Assembly: GCA_958496175.1 (NCBI GenBank)
Contig: OY292275.1
Coordinates: forward strand, 57,923,701 to 57,987,700
DNA: 64,000 nt
Reading direction: 5' to 3'
Source: Sisyra terminalis
Taxonomy: Eukaryota > Arthropoda > Insecta > Neuroptera > Sisyridae
Shown here in pieces: positions 46,104 through 56,060 of the stretch. The notes under the pieces are model-generated. The model saw only the letters and a program-made list of their open reading frames with translations. It did no database searches and was not told the DNA's origin. The stretch's first letter is position 1, and the number at the start of each line of letters is the position of its first letter. The position numbers and the translations under genes are program-made.

Positions 46104-46478
46104 ATCCTTTACCTGCAATACATAATTGATGCAGAATTTGATATGATTCCGCTTCATTTAATTTGACTTTATTGTTTTGAAGTCAAATATTACTTCATTC
46201 GTTTTCCAATTCTATCCAGCTTTTTTAAAATAGGCTCTCTAAATATTCATTATATGCTCCTAGCCAAGTCTAATTATCATTCTTTTATGAATAATTATTT
46301 TTTATTTAGTTAATTTATTAATTTTATTTAGCCCTACCTAGCTCAGTTTATCATTCATTATCAATGAAATTAGTTTTTATTCGGCTATAAGTTTTAAATT
46401 TAGATATTTTTAAATATTAGTTATAGCTTTCCTTTTATTATTTGGCACAGTATAACTAATTTGTTATTTTTTTTCTAG

Positions 46479-46582
46479 CAGATAAAATGGTGAGTTAACT
46501 TTAGCTTTGCAAGTAATCGAAACTAATTGATTTTTCTTTATTTCAGATCCAATCAATCGTATACTCTAATGCTCTGAAGTAA
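46479..46582 (+). CDS. Exon module E
   Basis: TTTTTTTTCTAG, then the 11-nt CAGATAAAATG (46479-46489), a GTGAGT donor, a 57-nt intron ending TATTTCAG, and a terminal exon (46547-46582) reading IQSIVYSNALK then TAA. Both introns and both exons have canonical borders. The terminal exon is shorter than in A, B and D because the stop comes early, and the GLY motif is absent. The DNA after the stop no longer aligns well with modules A-D, so this unit is either more diverged or recombined. Confidence 0.5.
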
Positions 46583-46985
46583 TACAATTGTAAACACCCA
46601 CGAAGAACAGTATTAAATTCTTCGTTTGGTTATACAATTTCACGGGAAATTTTTGTAAAATTTATTTTCCTACCCTGATTAATTTTCTACACTTTGACAA
46701 TTTGTTTTAAAGAATATTTGTTTTTGCCATTAAAGTTTTTTAAACTGAAGCTTTGATGTTTAAGCTGCCTTGAATATAATATCTAAATTGTTAGATTGGT
46801 TCTTTAAAGTTCAAATAGTTCATAAAAAACATCACTTTATTAGTCATTTCTTTGAAGTTTCTTTATTTATTTTAATTACAATACTTTTGGAGCTTTTAAT
46901 TGAATTTGTTTGGCTTAAATTCAAAATTTTATAACTTGCTTGTCAATAACCATCAATAACTAAACTATTTTTTTCATATTTTCAG

Positions 46986-47141
46986 AAGAATTTCATCTGC
47001 GTTTTTTATGCTTCGACTTGGAGAAGTTTTCTGGTGCAAGTGACAGAAGAAAGATTGAAGTTAAATTTATTGATTTCACTTGTTCTTGATTCTTTTTTTG
47101 AATTTATATTTGCCCTAATTACCTCTAAAAACTTTTCTTAA
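46986..47141 (+). CDS. Stop-ending exon-like segment
   Basis: After a TTTTTTCATATTTTCAG acceptor (AG at 46984-46985) the phase-0 frame is open for 51 codons: KNFICVFYASTWRSFLVQVT, EERLKLNLLIS and a hydrophobic tail, ending at TAA. The FYAST...F part aligns at DNA and protein level with the EASTTAKAF segment at 49338 in the same frame, followed in both by an Arg-Leu-rich stretch. No 11-nt microexon precedes it closely. It probably belongs to the same family of duplicated terminal exons. It is not recognised as a known protein. Confidence 0.4.
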   Translation, partial: KNFICVFYASTWRSFLVQVTEERLKLNLLISLVLDSFFEFIFALITSKNFS

Positions 47142-47669
47142 TATCTTAAATAGTATTTATGTTTCCTTAAAAACCTAATCAGCCAAAAATTCAGTTCTAA
47201 TTTTTAAACTTTATTTATTTATTATTGTTTTAAAGTTAGCTAGCTTAAATGATTATGATAAGCTCCGACTTACAGTAGTTTTTTAAATTTGCTTATATGC
47301 ACCTTATTAGCATTATCTTTGAATATTCGTAGATGCCATTTTTACCAATCACAAAGTTAGTCGCTATTGCTTTGCTTTGTAGAAGAGCTTTGTTAATTTT
47401 TTTCCAAATCAACTCTAAAATTTAAAAAAAAAATGATAAGTTTTATTAACACAAGTAATCCCTCCAATAGTTGATATATACTTTGAACAATGTTATTTAT
47501 AGATTTAATTTATCTTAAATATTATACATCTTATTGTAAGAAGGATTTCAGATTTTAATATCATTAGGTAGAGTTATAGACTCCAAATAATAAGTAATAG
47601 ATAAATTTTTATTAGATTATAAGATACTATGAATAGTTGTTATTAATAGTTTTCCTGAAATTTTCGAAG
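47142..47669. other. T-rich spacer in the array
   Basis: No recognisable exon module or repeat between the segment at 46986 and module F. Confidence 0.4.
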
Positions 47670-47760
47670 CAGCAAAAACGGTAAGTAAATTTCTTTGGTC
47701 TGATAAGTAATATTAATTGAATTTTGTAAATTTCAGATCAATTCAAGAGTGTTCCATTGA
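47670..47760 (+). CDS. Exon module F
   Basis: An AG at 47668-47669 is followed by an 11-nt exon CAGCAAAAACG (47670-47680), a GTAAGTAAAT donor, a 56-nt intron ending AATTTCAG, and a terminal exon (47737-47760) reading INSRVFH then TGA. The upstream pyrimidine tract is poor (TTTTCGAAG). The 11-nt length is kept although the terminal ATG of the microexon has become ACG. Probably a decaying copy. Confidence 0.4.
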
Positions 47761-48336
47761 GTCTTTGCTGAGATTGTTACAGTTTCGTCGCACATTCTTA
47801 AAAAAGTTTGGAGTATAATTCAACGTTGAGTAACGTATCTATTCATATTTTTTGTTGTTAATTTTCTTTGGTATGTTTTTTACACTTTTGGCTTTTGAAA
47901 GACTTGGTTTATAAAAGATAAAGATCGTAAATAGTTTACTTTTATAGCAGTTGATTTTTTTGCTTAGTTAATTAAGTGTTTAAAAGTTAAAGTTTATTCT
48001 TCAATATAATTATCTACTATATCGAAAAGTTTTTCTTCTTCTCTTTGAGCTTTTGTTAGATTGTTATTCATTAGACGAAAAATTTCTTTGGTCTTTGTTA
48101 ATCAAACTAAAACTAAGTTTTTTTCTTTTTTGGCACTTCCATCTATACTATTTGATGTATAGTACAAGCTCATTGTTTAAAACTTTAACGTTAATTTTCA
48201 AGTGGTTACCCCTTTTAATTTATAAAAATTTATAGACAATTTATATTGTAGCAAAACCTTTGTGGAAATTACTCATTTTAACTCCCTCTTAGTTTTTATA
48301 AATTTACTGAACTTATTTAAATGTTTTTTTTTTGTC
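47761..48336. other. T-rich spacer in the array
   Basis: The plus frame at 48053-48235 is Leu/Phe/Ser-rich and probably chance. No module recognised. Confidence 0.4.
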
Positions 48337-49337
48337 TAGCCTTAGATTAAAGCTTCAATTTCTATTGGTTACTACCAAAGCTTTTGCTTCTGAGATCTGG
48401 AGTTTGAAAGCAATGCAAAGCAACTCGAGGAGAAGATTTCAATTAATTTTTTCGTGTATTAAGACGTAACTTTACACAAATATTTCTAGTTTTTATTTTT
48501 TTGTAAATCTAAATGCAATTTTTATTTAAATTTATTTTTTCCGTTTTTGTTTTAGAAAATACTTATACGAATACTTCTTTTTTTACTTATTTATTAGAAA
48601 AAAAAATCCAAAAATATATATTACGCTGAATGAATTTAAAGGACTAAAAGGATTAAATTTGCTCCAGTAAATATCTGTGAAATTTTGCAACTTTTGATTA
48701 ATCATATTTTTGTATATTAAATTGTTTATGTACATTTTTTTAATAAATTATAAGGATGTTTTTTTTCTATCTTTCAAATCAATTTGATAGTAGCATTACT
48801 ACTAATGCTACTAAATATGAATGGCTTCCTCGCAAGAAGTTTTATTTATATTTAAATTTATTTATTTTATCGATCGTTAAAAACATATTTTAACGCTGAC
48901 TTTATAAAAAAAAACCTACCCTACCTGCCCTACCTATCTCAACCCAAATAATTTTTGCCACTATTTCCTAAACGGGGATGCCCAAATGTATTTAACTTAT
49001 GTTATAAAATATTTAATTTTATCGAAACTATTTAATATTTTTGTTATCAATAACCTTTATTACAGCGGATTTTCATCTTTATAAATCAGAATAAAAAGTT
49101 TATTAAGTCAAATGGATACATACAATTTTGTTAAAAAAATGACTAAACTACTAACTTCAATACATCAATTAGGCTTATACAAATTTGGACTTAATATATT
49201 TTTATTCTGAACAACTAATATATTTTTGCTAAATACAAGTAGTTCTTCGTTTTTAAATTTTTTGCCTTTATATTTCTGTTTTTTAATGCACAAAATTATC
49301 TAATTAATATGTTTAATATCTTTTTGTCTAATATTAG

Positions 49338-49451
49338 ATTGAAGCTTCGACTACTGCCAAAGCTTTTGTCGCTGAAATCTGGAGATTCAAAGGCATTCAA
49401 AGTAGCACGAGAAGAAGATTGCAGTTTGCAGTTGAATTTTTCGTGGATTAG
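49338..49451 (+). CDS. Stop-ending exon-like segment in the second 945-bp copy
   Basis: After the acceptor TTTGTCTAATATTAG (AG at 49336-49337) the phase-0 frame runs 37 codons to TAG: IEASTTAKAFVAEIWRFKGI, then QSSTRRRLQFAVEFFVD. The equivalent DNA in the first copy (from 48354) is frame-shifted; its TTKAFASEIWSLKAMQS part aligns in another frame. The EAST...F element also recurs at 46986. The length, phase and stop-ending layout fit the other terminal exons of the array. Both alternative frames through this stretch are partly open, so coding is not proven. Confidence 0.4.
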   Translation: MEASTTAKAFVAEIWRFKGIQSSTRRRLQFAVEFFVD

Positions 49452-49543
49452 CTAGTACCTTTGCGCAAATGTTTCTTGTTTTTATTTTTCACTAAATTAA
49501 ATCCAATTTGTGTTTGAAATTATTTTTTTCGTTTTTGTTTTAG

Positions 49544-49615
49544 AAAATATTGAATACTATATATATTACGCTGAAAGAATTTCAAGGACTAAAAGGATTA
49601 AATTTGCTCCAGTAA
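49544..49615 (+). CDS. Second exon-like segment in the 945-bp copy
   Basis: The acceptor TTTTTGTTTTAG (AG at 49542-49543) leads into a phase-0 frame KILNTIYITLKEFQGLKGLN, then LLQ and TAA at 49613-49615. The first copy keeps the same frame and stop from about 48615 (ITLNEFKGLKGLNLLQ), differing by conservative codons (Asn/Lys, Lys/Gln). In another phase the second copy is open for longer (ERISRTKRIKFAPVNDVKP), but the first copy has stops there. I prefer phase 0 for that reason. Function unknown. Confidence 0.35.
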   Translation, partial: KILNTIYITLKEFQGLKGLNLLQ

Positions 49616-50387
49616 ATGACGTTAAACCAGTGGATCTTTATCGCCTTTTACGAAACATATTTTGTATATTAAATAGTTTAAGAGATTTTTTTTTAATAAA
49701 ATTTAAGCTTTTCTTTCTTTTTATTAAAACAATTTATTGAAGTAGCAACAGCTACTAAAAATGGATGCCTTCTTTGTTAGAAGTTGTATTTATATTTAAA
49801 AATATTTTTTATCGATCTCTTAATTTATATTTTACGCAGACTTTATAAATAAGTACCTAACCTACCTGCCCTACCTATCTCTACCCAAATAATATTTGCC
49901 ACTATTTCCTAAACGGAGATGCCCACATGTATTTAATTTATGTAATCAAATATTTATTTTTATCGAAACTATTTAATATTATTGTTTTCTATAACCTTTA
50001 TAACAGCGAATTTTCATCTTTACAACTCTGAATTACAAGTATATTAGCTCAAATAAGTAAATACAACTTTGTAGTATAAATAATGGTTTATAAAAATTGC
50101 ACATAATATATTTTTATTCTGAGGCACAAATCTATGTTTACAAAATAAAAATAGAACTTAGTTTTATAAATTTTTTCCCTGTATAGTTCTGTAGTTAAAC
50201 GCCTATTTAAAAACTTCCCAAAAGTTTTTCCTTTCAACTTTAGGAATATGAAAATAGCAACTAGGAATAAATTTTAATATTTTTACTTGTAATTTTTAAA
50301 TCATTAGGAACTATAAGCCACATTCTTTTACCATTTTGTTGAAAACGCATATTTTTTGCACAACTTTGCTGTCGAAATTTTTTCTAG

Positions 50388-50518
50388 AACGTAAAAATGT
50401 AAGTTAAATGGTTTTGTCAGGTAGTAAAACTAATGTTTATTTTTAATTTTAGTTGAAAACAATCAGGTGTTCAAAATTTATCTACGAGATTGGTGTGAGC
50501 TTCTATGGGACCGGTTAA
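50388..50518 (+). CDS. Exon module G
   Basis: TTTTTTCTAG, then exactly 11 nt (AACGTAAAAAT, 50388-50398), GTAAGTTAAATG, a 54-nt intron ending TTTAATTTTAG, and a terminal exon (50453-50518) with 21 codons reading LKTIRCSKFIYEIGVSFYGT plus Gly, then TAA. The exon length equals that of module B. The sequence has diverged strongly, yet the spacing of all splice signals is retained. It is separated from module F by the 945-bp duplication. No known protein is recognised. Confidence 0.45.
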
Positions 50519-51425
50519 AATACGCATCCAAATCATTTTCAGTCATTAATACTATGCATTGAAATTTTTGTGCCTCCCGAATTTTCATTCATTGCAATGC
50601 CTTTCAAAAGTGACATCAATGCTTGAAGAAACAAACCCATTGGATATACCTGCCATACACTGACTTTGTATGCTTATAGTAAGATCTGCCCGCAAAAATT
50701 CTCAGGGGTAATAAATTAAACAGTTCTTTGTTGACAAATTTAAAACTAATCAGGGCTCATTATTTTTTTTTTGTTAGTGTTTTTGATAATTTCAACTTTA
50801 ATACTTTAAAATTTTGACATGTTTATCGCTAATATTTTCAAATGATATTTAAAAGCTCTGTAAACTCCCTTTATCATTGAAAGCTTTAACTATACCTATC
50901 TCTTAATAATTTGAGTCAATTAACTAAAAGTTGAAAATTTTATTTAAAAATAGGAATCTTTGGCTCTTTTGAATTTTAACTCTTAAATTATTTATTGCAC
51001 AAACGATTGAAGAATAGTTATGCCAACTTTTTTACGAATATTTTTTTTCTATTCTACCATATATGATTTCTTTTGGATGGGGTTGTGTTATACTATTCAG
51101 GATTATGTCTTACATTAGAATTTTTTTTTTAAATTTTTTCCTGTAATTTTTTTTAAGTTCTAAAGTGTTGTTTTTCGCGTCGCGTCGCGATATTTTCATG
51201 TTAATTCGCGCGATTGTTTAAAAGTTTTTTTTTTGTATAATATATGATTTTAAATCTAAGTTCTGTATTAAAAAAGATTAATGAGTTTTTAATATATAAT
51301 GTGCGACAGGTAGTGCTTGTAATTTGAAGTGTTAACTAGTGAAATGGAATTTGGTGATGGAAATAATTGGAGATAAGGAATTTATATAGCAAGCTGTAAA
51401 TAAAGGTACATATTTTTCTAATTCA
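50519..51425. other. AT-rich with a short CpG-dense motif
   Basis: TTCGCGTCGCGTCGCGA at 51175-51191 and CGCGCG at about 51207 stand out in DNA with few CpGs. No gene is attached to them that I can see. Confidence 0.4.
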
Positions 51426-52078
51426 GTGTTTTTTAAATTTTTAAGTGAGTCCTTACGATTTACCCCTTTGAATCTGAAAATTGGTCTTCACACCCCATTG
51501 AAAAACGTGATTGGTTTTTTTTACTTTAGAAAAATATATTTTTTGCGAAATTTACTATTAAAAGTTTCATAAATATTAGGGGATTTTCCCACATCACCAA
51601 AAATACCTTCCCGCACCCCAAAGAGTGTGGGCACTACATGTTAAGAAATACTGTGTTAACTGATAACACAATACCTAAAAAAAATCAAAGTTGATATATT
51701 TTTATTACTTACTTTTGTAATAGAGTCATTTAATTAAAAAATATACTACTTGACTTTTAATTTCAGTAAAAAAAAAAATGAGAATCACATTGGGTGTACT
51801 AGATTTAGAAAAATATATTTTTTGTGAAATTTATTATCAAAAATTTCATAAATATTAGGGGATTTTCCCACATCAAAAAATACCTTCCCGCACCCCAAAG
51901 AGTGTGGGTACTACAGGTTAAGAAGCACTGTGTTAACTGATAACACAATAACTAAAAAAAAATCAAAGTTGATTTATTTTTATTACTTATTTTTGTAATA
52001 GAGTCATTTAATCAAAAAATATACTACTTGGCTTTTAATTTCAATAAAAAAAATGAGAATCACATTGGGTGTACTAGA
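51426..52078. mobile_element. hAT-like remnant with a recent 275-bp tandem duplication
   Basis: TCACATTGGGTGTACTAG ends both units (near 51785 and 52060), and GAATCACAT repeats at 51782 and 52057. The copies share over 90 percent (TTAGGGGATTTTCCCACATC, CACCCCAAAGAGTGTGGG). GTTAAGAAGCACTG resembles an inverted hAT terminus, and CAGTG at 51426 could be the other end. Target duplications are poor. No coding capacity. Confidence 0.6.
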
Positions 52079-53049
52079 ACTGCTTAATCCCAAAATTTTT
52101 AATTGCAATATTTTTGGACAGCAAACAATAAACTTCCGAAATCAAAAGTTTTCCAATTCCTTAATTATACTTAAGAGGCTCTAGCTTTTTACTTAGAAAA
52201 GATATTGAAATGATTGTTACTTTACTTGATAGAGTAGTAAATGATCATTTAATATTATTATAGAAAACTAGCCTGACACAATTAGAGATACAATGGCAAC
52301 CTTCTGAATTTTGCACAATTTTTATTAATTTTTACAGCTTTCATTTGAGCCTGTATCAAACTAGGTCCAGATTTAGAGTTGATACTTTTTATGAATAAAT
52401 TTCAATATCTTTTAATGCCATGAAACAATTAGCATTACCCAAAAATAATACTTTAAATAAAAAAAATAATTAAAATTTGTTTGAGGAAAAAATAAAAATT
52501 TAAAATTTGAAGACAAGATCTTCGTTATCTTCGGATTCTCTTCTATCTTCTATCTATTTCTTCTATAGTTATCATCTATATTTTCGTTAATCATGTCCCT
52601 TTAGTTCCATTTTAAGAATTTAAGGAAATTATGATTTTTAAGAACAATTATTTAAAATTTTGAAAAAAATACGAGTTTGATTATTTATAGATTTAAATAA
52701 CTTATTAAAGCTCTTTTTTATAAAATTAAGTTGCATCGACTTTCGATAGCCACGATTTGACAGGAAAATTAAAATATAACTACCCCTAGTACATTGCAGA
52801 TTCTTGGCAATTCACTTGGTTATATCTTCGTGCGATATTGGCTTTCACGTATGCATCGAAAATTATGCAATTTAAAAAAAATGACAGAGGTTTAAGAGTT
52901 ATGATACCCCAAAGATTATCCTCAATTAATTTATTGAAACCAATAATCATCCGGTACACCCCACTTGTTGATTTCATTTGAAATGATTTAAGAGTAATAA
53001 ATTTTAAATTAATAAAAAAATATAAACTAATATTCCCAATTCTTTGCAG
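52079..53049. other. AT-rich, no supported gene
   Basis: A TCTTCTATCTT-like simple tract lies near 52540-52565. The minus frame at 52786-52977 has no motif. Confidence 0.4.
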
Positions 53050-53119
53050 GTACGTGGGCTCTTACTGTTTTCCTTTCTTCGAGACCCTTAAAAGTGCGTG
53101 GCCGTTGATGACAATAATC
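53050..53119 (+). CDS. Short internal exon of an unidentified gene
   Basis: The 70-nt segment sits between CCCAATTCTTTGCAG (AG at 53048-53049) and a perfect GTAAGT donor at 53120. Only one frame is open, with one incoming base followed by YVGSYCFPFFETLKSAWPLM and TII, leaving in phase 0. Its GC content is near 47 percent while the flanks are below 30 percent, which is the strongest argument that it is a real exon. Composition (Phe, Tyr, Cys, Trp) suggests a folded or membrane-adjacent segment. No partner exon could be placed: the phase does not match the 11-nt microexons when those are read from a phase-1 upstream exon, so a link to the array at 43-50 kb is uncertain. Gene not recognised. Confidence 0.65.
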
Positions 53120-53919
53120 GTAAGTTATTTCGATAACTTTTACCCCGGAAATTGAATTACTAAGGTACTTGAACTTCTTATTTTTGATTCCCAAAAAATA
53201 ATAAGTTTGTTGTTCGTAATAAAATTAACAAGTATTAATTACTTTAAAAGTTTCGGACTTGGTAAAAAAAATATGCGAAAAAAATACATGCCTAAAAATA
53301 GGCACAAATAAATTGCAAAAACTTTTCAATGAGTCATCAAATTTTCTTACTTTTAATCAATGGTTAAAGCCAAATAGCTGGGCATAACTTTTTTTTCGTC
53401 TTATTTTATTGATGGAAAAACTTTCGTAGTAAATAATGGCCTCAATAATGTTAACATCGTTTTTAACATTAAGGTTTTGTTAAATGAAAAACTATTTGGA
53501 GTATTGAATTTTTTTGTTTGTGCTCTGTAACGATGAATATGGTTATAGGATTTGTTTATCTTAAAAAATGTAAAGAATTATGTTTCCTTATTTACAAAGA
53601 CTTATCATTTATTGTTCTTTACAAATATTTAAAAAAAATCCGTTAAAACTTGATAATCAAAGCCACATAGGAATGATTGAATCTGATTGTATAATTGTGT
53701 TTTTCCAACTTTATTTCTTTCAATTTTTAATATTAGATTTTATAGTATGCACTCTTACAAAAAAATTTGTATCATAAATGCTATAAAATTCCCCTATTTC
53801 TCTAAATTTTTTATTGAAACCAAATTCTTTGCATGGATTTTATAAAAGTTACTTGGATTAAATTCAAATAAAGAAAATGAAACAAGTTCCCGACCAAAAA
53901 CTTTCAAATGGATCTTATT
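53120..53919. other. AT-rich, nothing seen
   Basis: No supported feature; the small plus frame at 53580-53777 is T-rich and hydrophobic. Confidence 0.4.
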
Positions 53920-56060
53920 GGGTCCCAATTAGGATTCCATGTACGAATCTGAAATTAAGATGTAACGATATGACCCGTTGGGTCCTAAATGTATAAGTAG
54001 AGCTATGTTATAATGAGGAAATCCCAAGGATATCCCAAGAATATATATCCCAGGATATCCTTGAGACTAGAAAAGTTAACTAAGAATTACTTATCGTAAC
54101 TTAATAAGCTTTTATTTTTTTTTAAAAAAAATTCCGTTTAACCGTTTCGATAATAACATTTTTTTTTATTTTTACATTGGACCTTCCTTGTATAAGTCCT
54201 ACTTGGTATCCAACTGGGGAAAACTGTCAATAATTTTTTTTCCCACGTTGAGATTTCCTATTAAGGTCCCAGGTCCTATTAAGGTTTTTTTGGATTTTTG
54301 TAATTTGAATATTAATTGAATCCTAATTGAAATTACCCTATTGGGCATATATTAATAGAACTCAATAAGACTCCATGTATATACTATGCAATTCCAAAGT
54401 AATTTCTTGTACAGTGATGATAAAAACCCATCTAAATAAGTTAAGACGTTTTGATCTTCTAATTTACTCAAAAGAATTTCTATATTTGTATTTATCTAAT
54501 TTTTATATCAGAAAATGATCTTTCTTTTCTGTTTTATAAAAAATGTACAAGTAGAGCTATACTTTAATGAGGAAGTCCTAAAGATATCCCACTAAGCCTA
54601 TTCTAACCCGGAATCTAATAGAGAAATCCTTGAGACTTATCATTACTTAATAAGCTTCTATTTTTTTTTTAAATAATTCCGTTTAACCGTTTCGACAATA
54701 ATATTTTTTTTTATTTTTACATTAGACCTTCGTTGTATAAGTTCTACTTGGTATCCAATTGGGGAAAACTGTCAATAATTTTTTTTCCATGTTGAGCTTT
54801 CCCATTTAGGTGCCACAAAAAAATTGATCAATAAAAACTAACAATTTTTTTCCTCATTGGATTTATCTACTTAGATTACAAGTAAAACTTCCTATTTGAA
54901 TATTAATTGAATCCTAATTGAAATTACCCTGGTGGGCTTAAATTAATAGAACTCAATAAGGCTCCATGTATCGTATATATTGTGAAATTCTAAAGTAATT
55001 TCTGTTCGGGTGATGATAAAAATCCGTTTGAAAAAATTAAGATGTTTTATACTTCTAATTTACTTAAAAGAATTTCTGTATTTTTATTCATCTTATTTTT
55101 ATATCCTTAAATGGTATTTCTTTTCTGTTTTATAAATTCAAATTTATTTTCAAAAAAGTAAACATTTCTATAATAGAATAATAACCATTTTTAATTTTTA
55201 CATTGGATCTTCCTAGTATAAGTTCTACTTGATATCTAATTGGGGAAAACTGACAATAATTTTCTTTTCCACGTTACGATATCTCATTAATATCTCATTT
55301 AATTTTTCTACTTACGTTACGAGAAGGACTTCTTATATGATTATGAATTAAATTCTAATTGAAATTATCCTATTGGGCAAAAATTAATAGGACCTGTGAA
55401 AAATATCAAAAACTTTTATGGAGATAAGTTATAGAAAAAAAGTGCTCTACAAAAAATGTCCTATAACTTTTTTCATAAAATTGATGGTTGCCTCCAAAAA
55501 TAGAAAACATATTAAAATTTCTCTTTAGTTCAACTTTGACCTCAAATAACATTTGAAGGAATAAATATATCAAAAACTTGTACAAAGACTTTTTTTGTAG
55601 ATCGTTCAATTTTCTACAAGAATATACTTTGGTCATTCCGAAATATTGTCACCAACGTGAGCTATAAAATTCCAAAGTGCAAGAGAATATTGTTCCCATG
55701 TTATTTAAATGGAAATTTGCGATGCGGCACCTCTTAATAATTAATAATAAGAGCTTAAACTTTCACAGGATTTTTTTTGTCATTCCCAACAATATTTTCG
55801 ATATAATTAAGAAAAAAAAATTAATCATTTTTTTTGAATCAGTCTAATGTATATATTATGCAATTCCAAAGTAATTTCTAGTTGGGTGATAATGGAAACC
55901 CATCTAAATAAGTAAAGACGTACTATACTTCTAATTTACTCAGAAGAATTTCTATGTTTGTATTCATCTTACTTTTATGTTCTAAAATGATCTTTCTTTT
56001 CTGTTGTATAGATTTAAATTTATTTTTATAAAAGTAAACATTTCTATTACAGAAACTTTA
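53920..56060. repeat. Three-unit tandem repeat, units about 540-600 bp
   Basis: Landmarks recur in order: CCGTTTAACCGTTTCGA at about 54133 and 54677; GGTATCCAA or variants before GGGGAAAACTG three times; TTGAATCCTAATTGAAATTA at 54316 and 54905 with a variant near 55345; CAATTCCAAAGTAATTTC at 54390, a variant near 54985, and 55861. The third unit is interrupted by a family A fragment. No coding signal. Confidence 0.8.
55389..55847. mobile_element. Family A, right-half copy inside a tandem unit
   Basis: It starts abruptly at the family centre (GGACCTGTGAAAAATATC) and ends GAATCAGTC then TA. In the sister units the host sequence across this point is continuous (AATAGAACTCAATAAG then GCTCCATG); here about 20 bp of it are missing together with the left half of the MITE, which suggests one deletion after insertion. 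A minus frame through it is incidental. Confidence 0.88.

Larger units (their letters stand above)
48337..50210 (+). repeat. Tandem duplication, period about 945 bp, with exon-like segments
   Basis: GGACTAAAAGGATTAAATTT occurs at 48641 and 49586, and many other blocks match in order (CCAAAGCTTTTG, ACCTACCTGCCCTACCTATC, GCCACTATTTCCTAAACG). Two copies (about 48337-49280 and 49282-50210) share roughly 75-80 percent identity. Each copy has two exon-like segments behind T-rich acceptors, of which those of the second copy remain open (described separately). A TAGCATTACTACTAATGCTA hairpin lies at 48793-48812. Confidence 0.8.

Noticed and set aside
44576..46582. Recursive (zero-length exon) splice sites
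   Set aside because: The AG and GT are separated by 11 nt in most modules, so they are not the AG-GT juxtaposition of recursive sites; short upstream exons fit better.
49510..49740. 76-codon frame reading YYAERISRTKRIKFAPVNDV
   Set aside because: Plausible peptide, but the sister copy has stops in this frame; the alternative frame ending LLQ is open in both copies.
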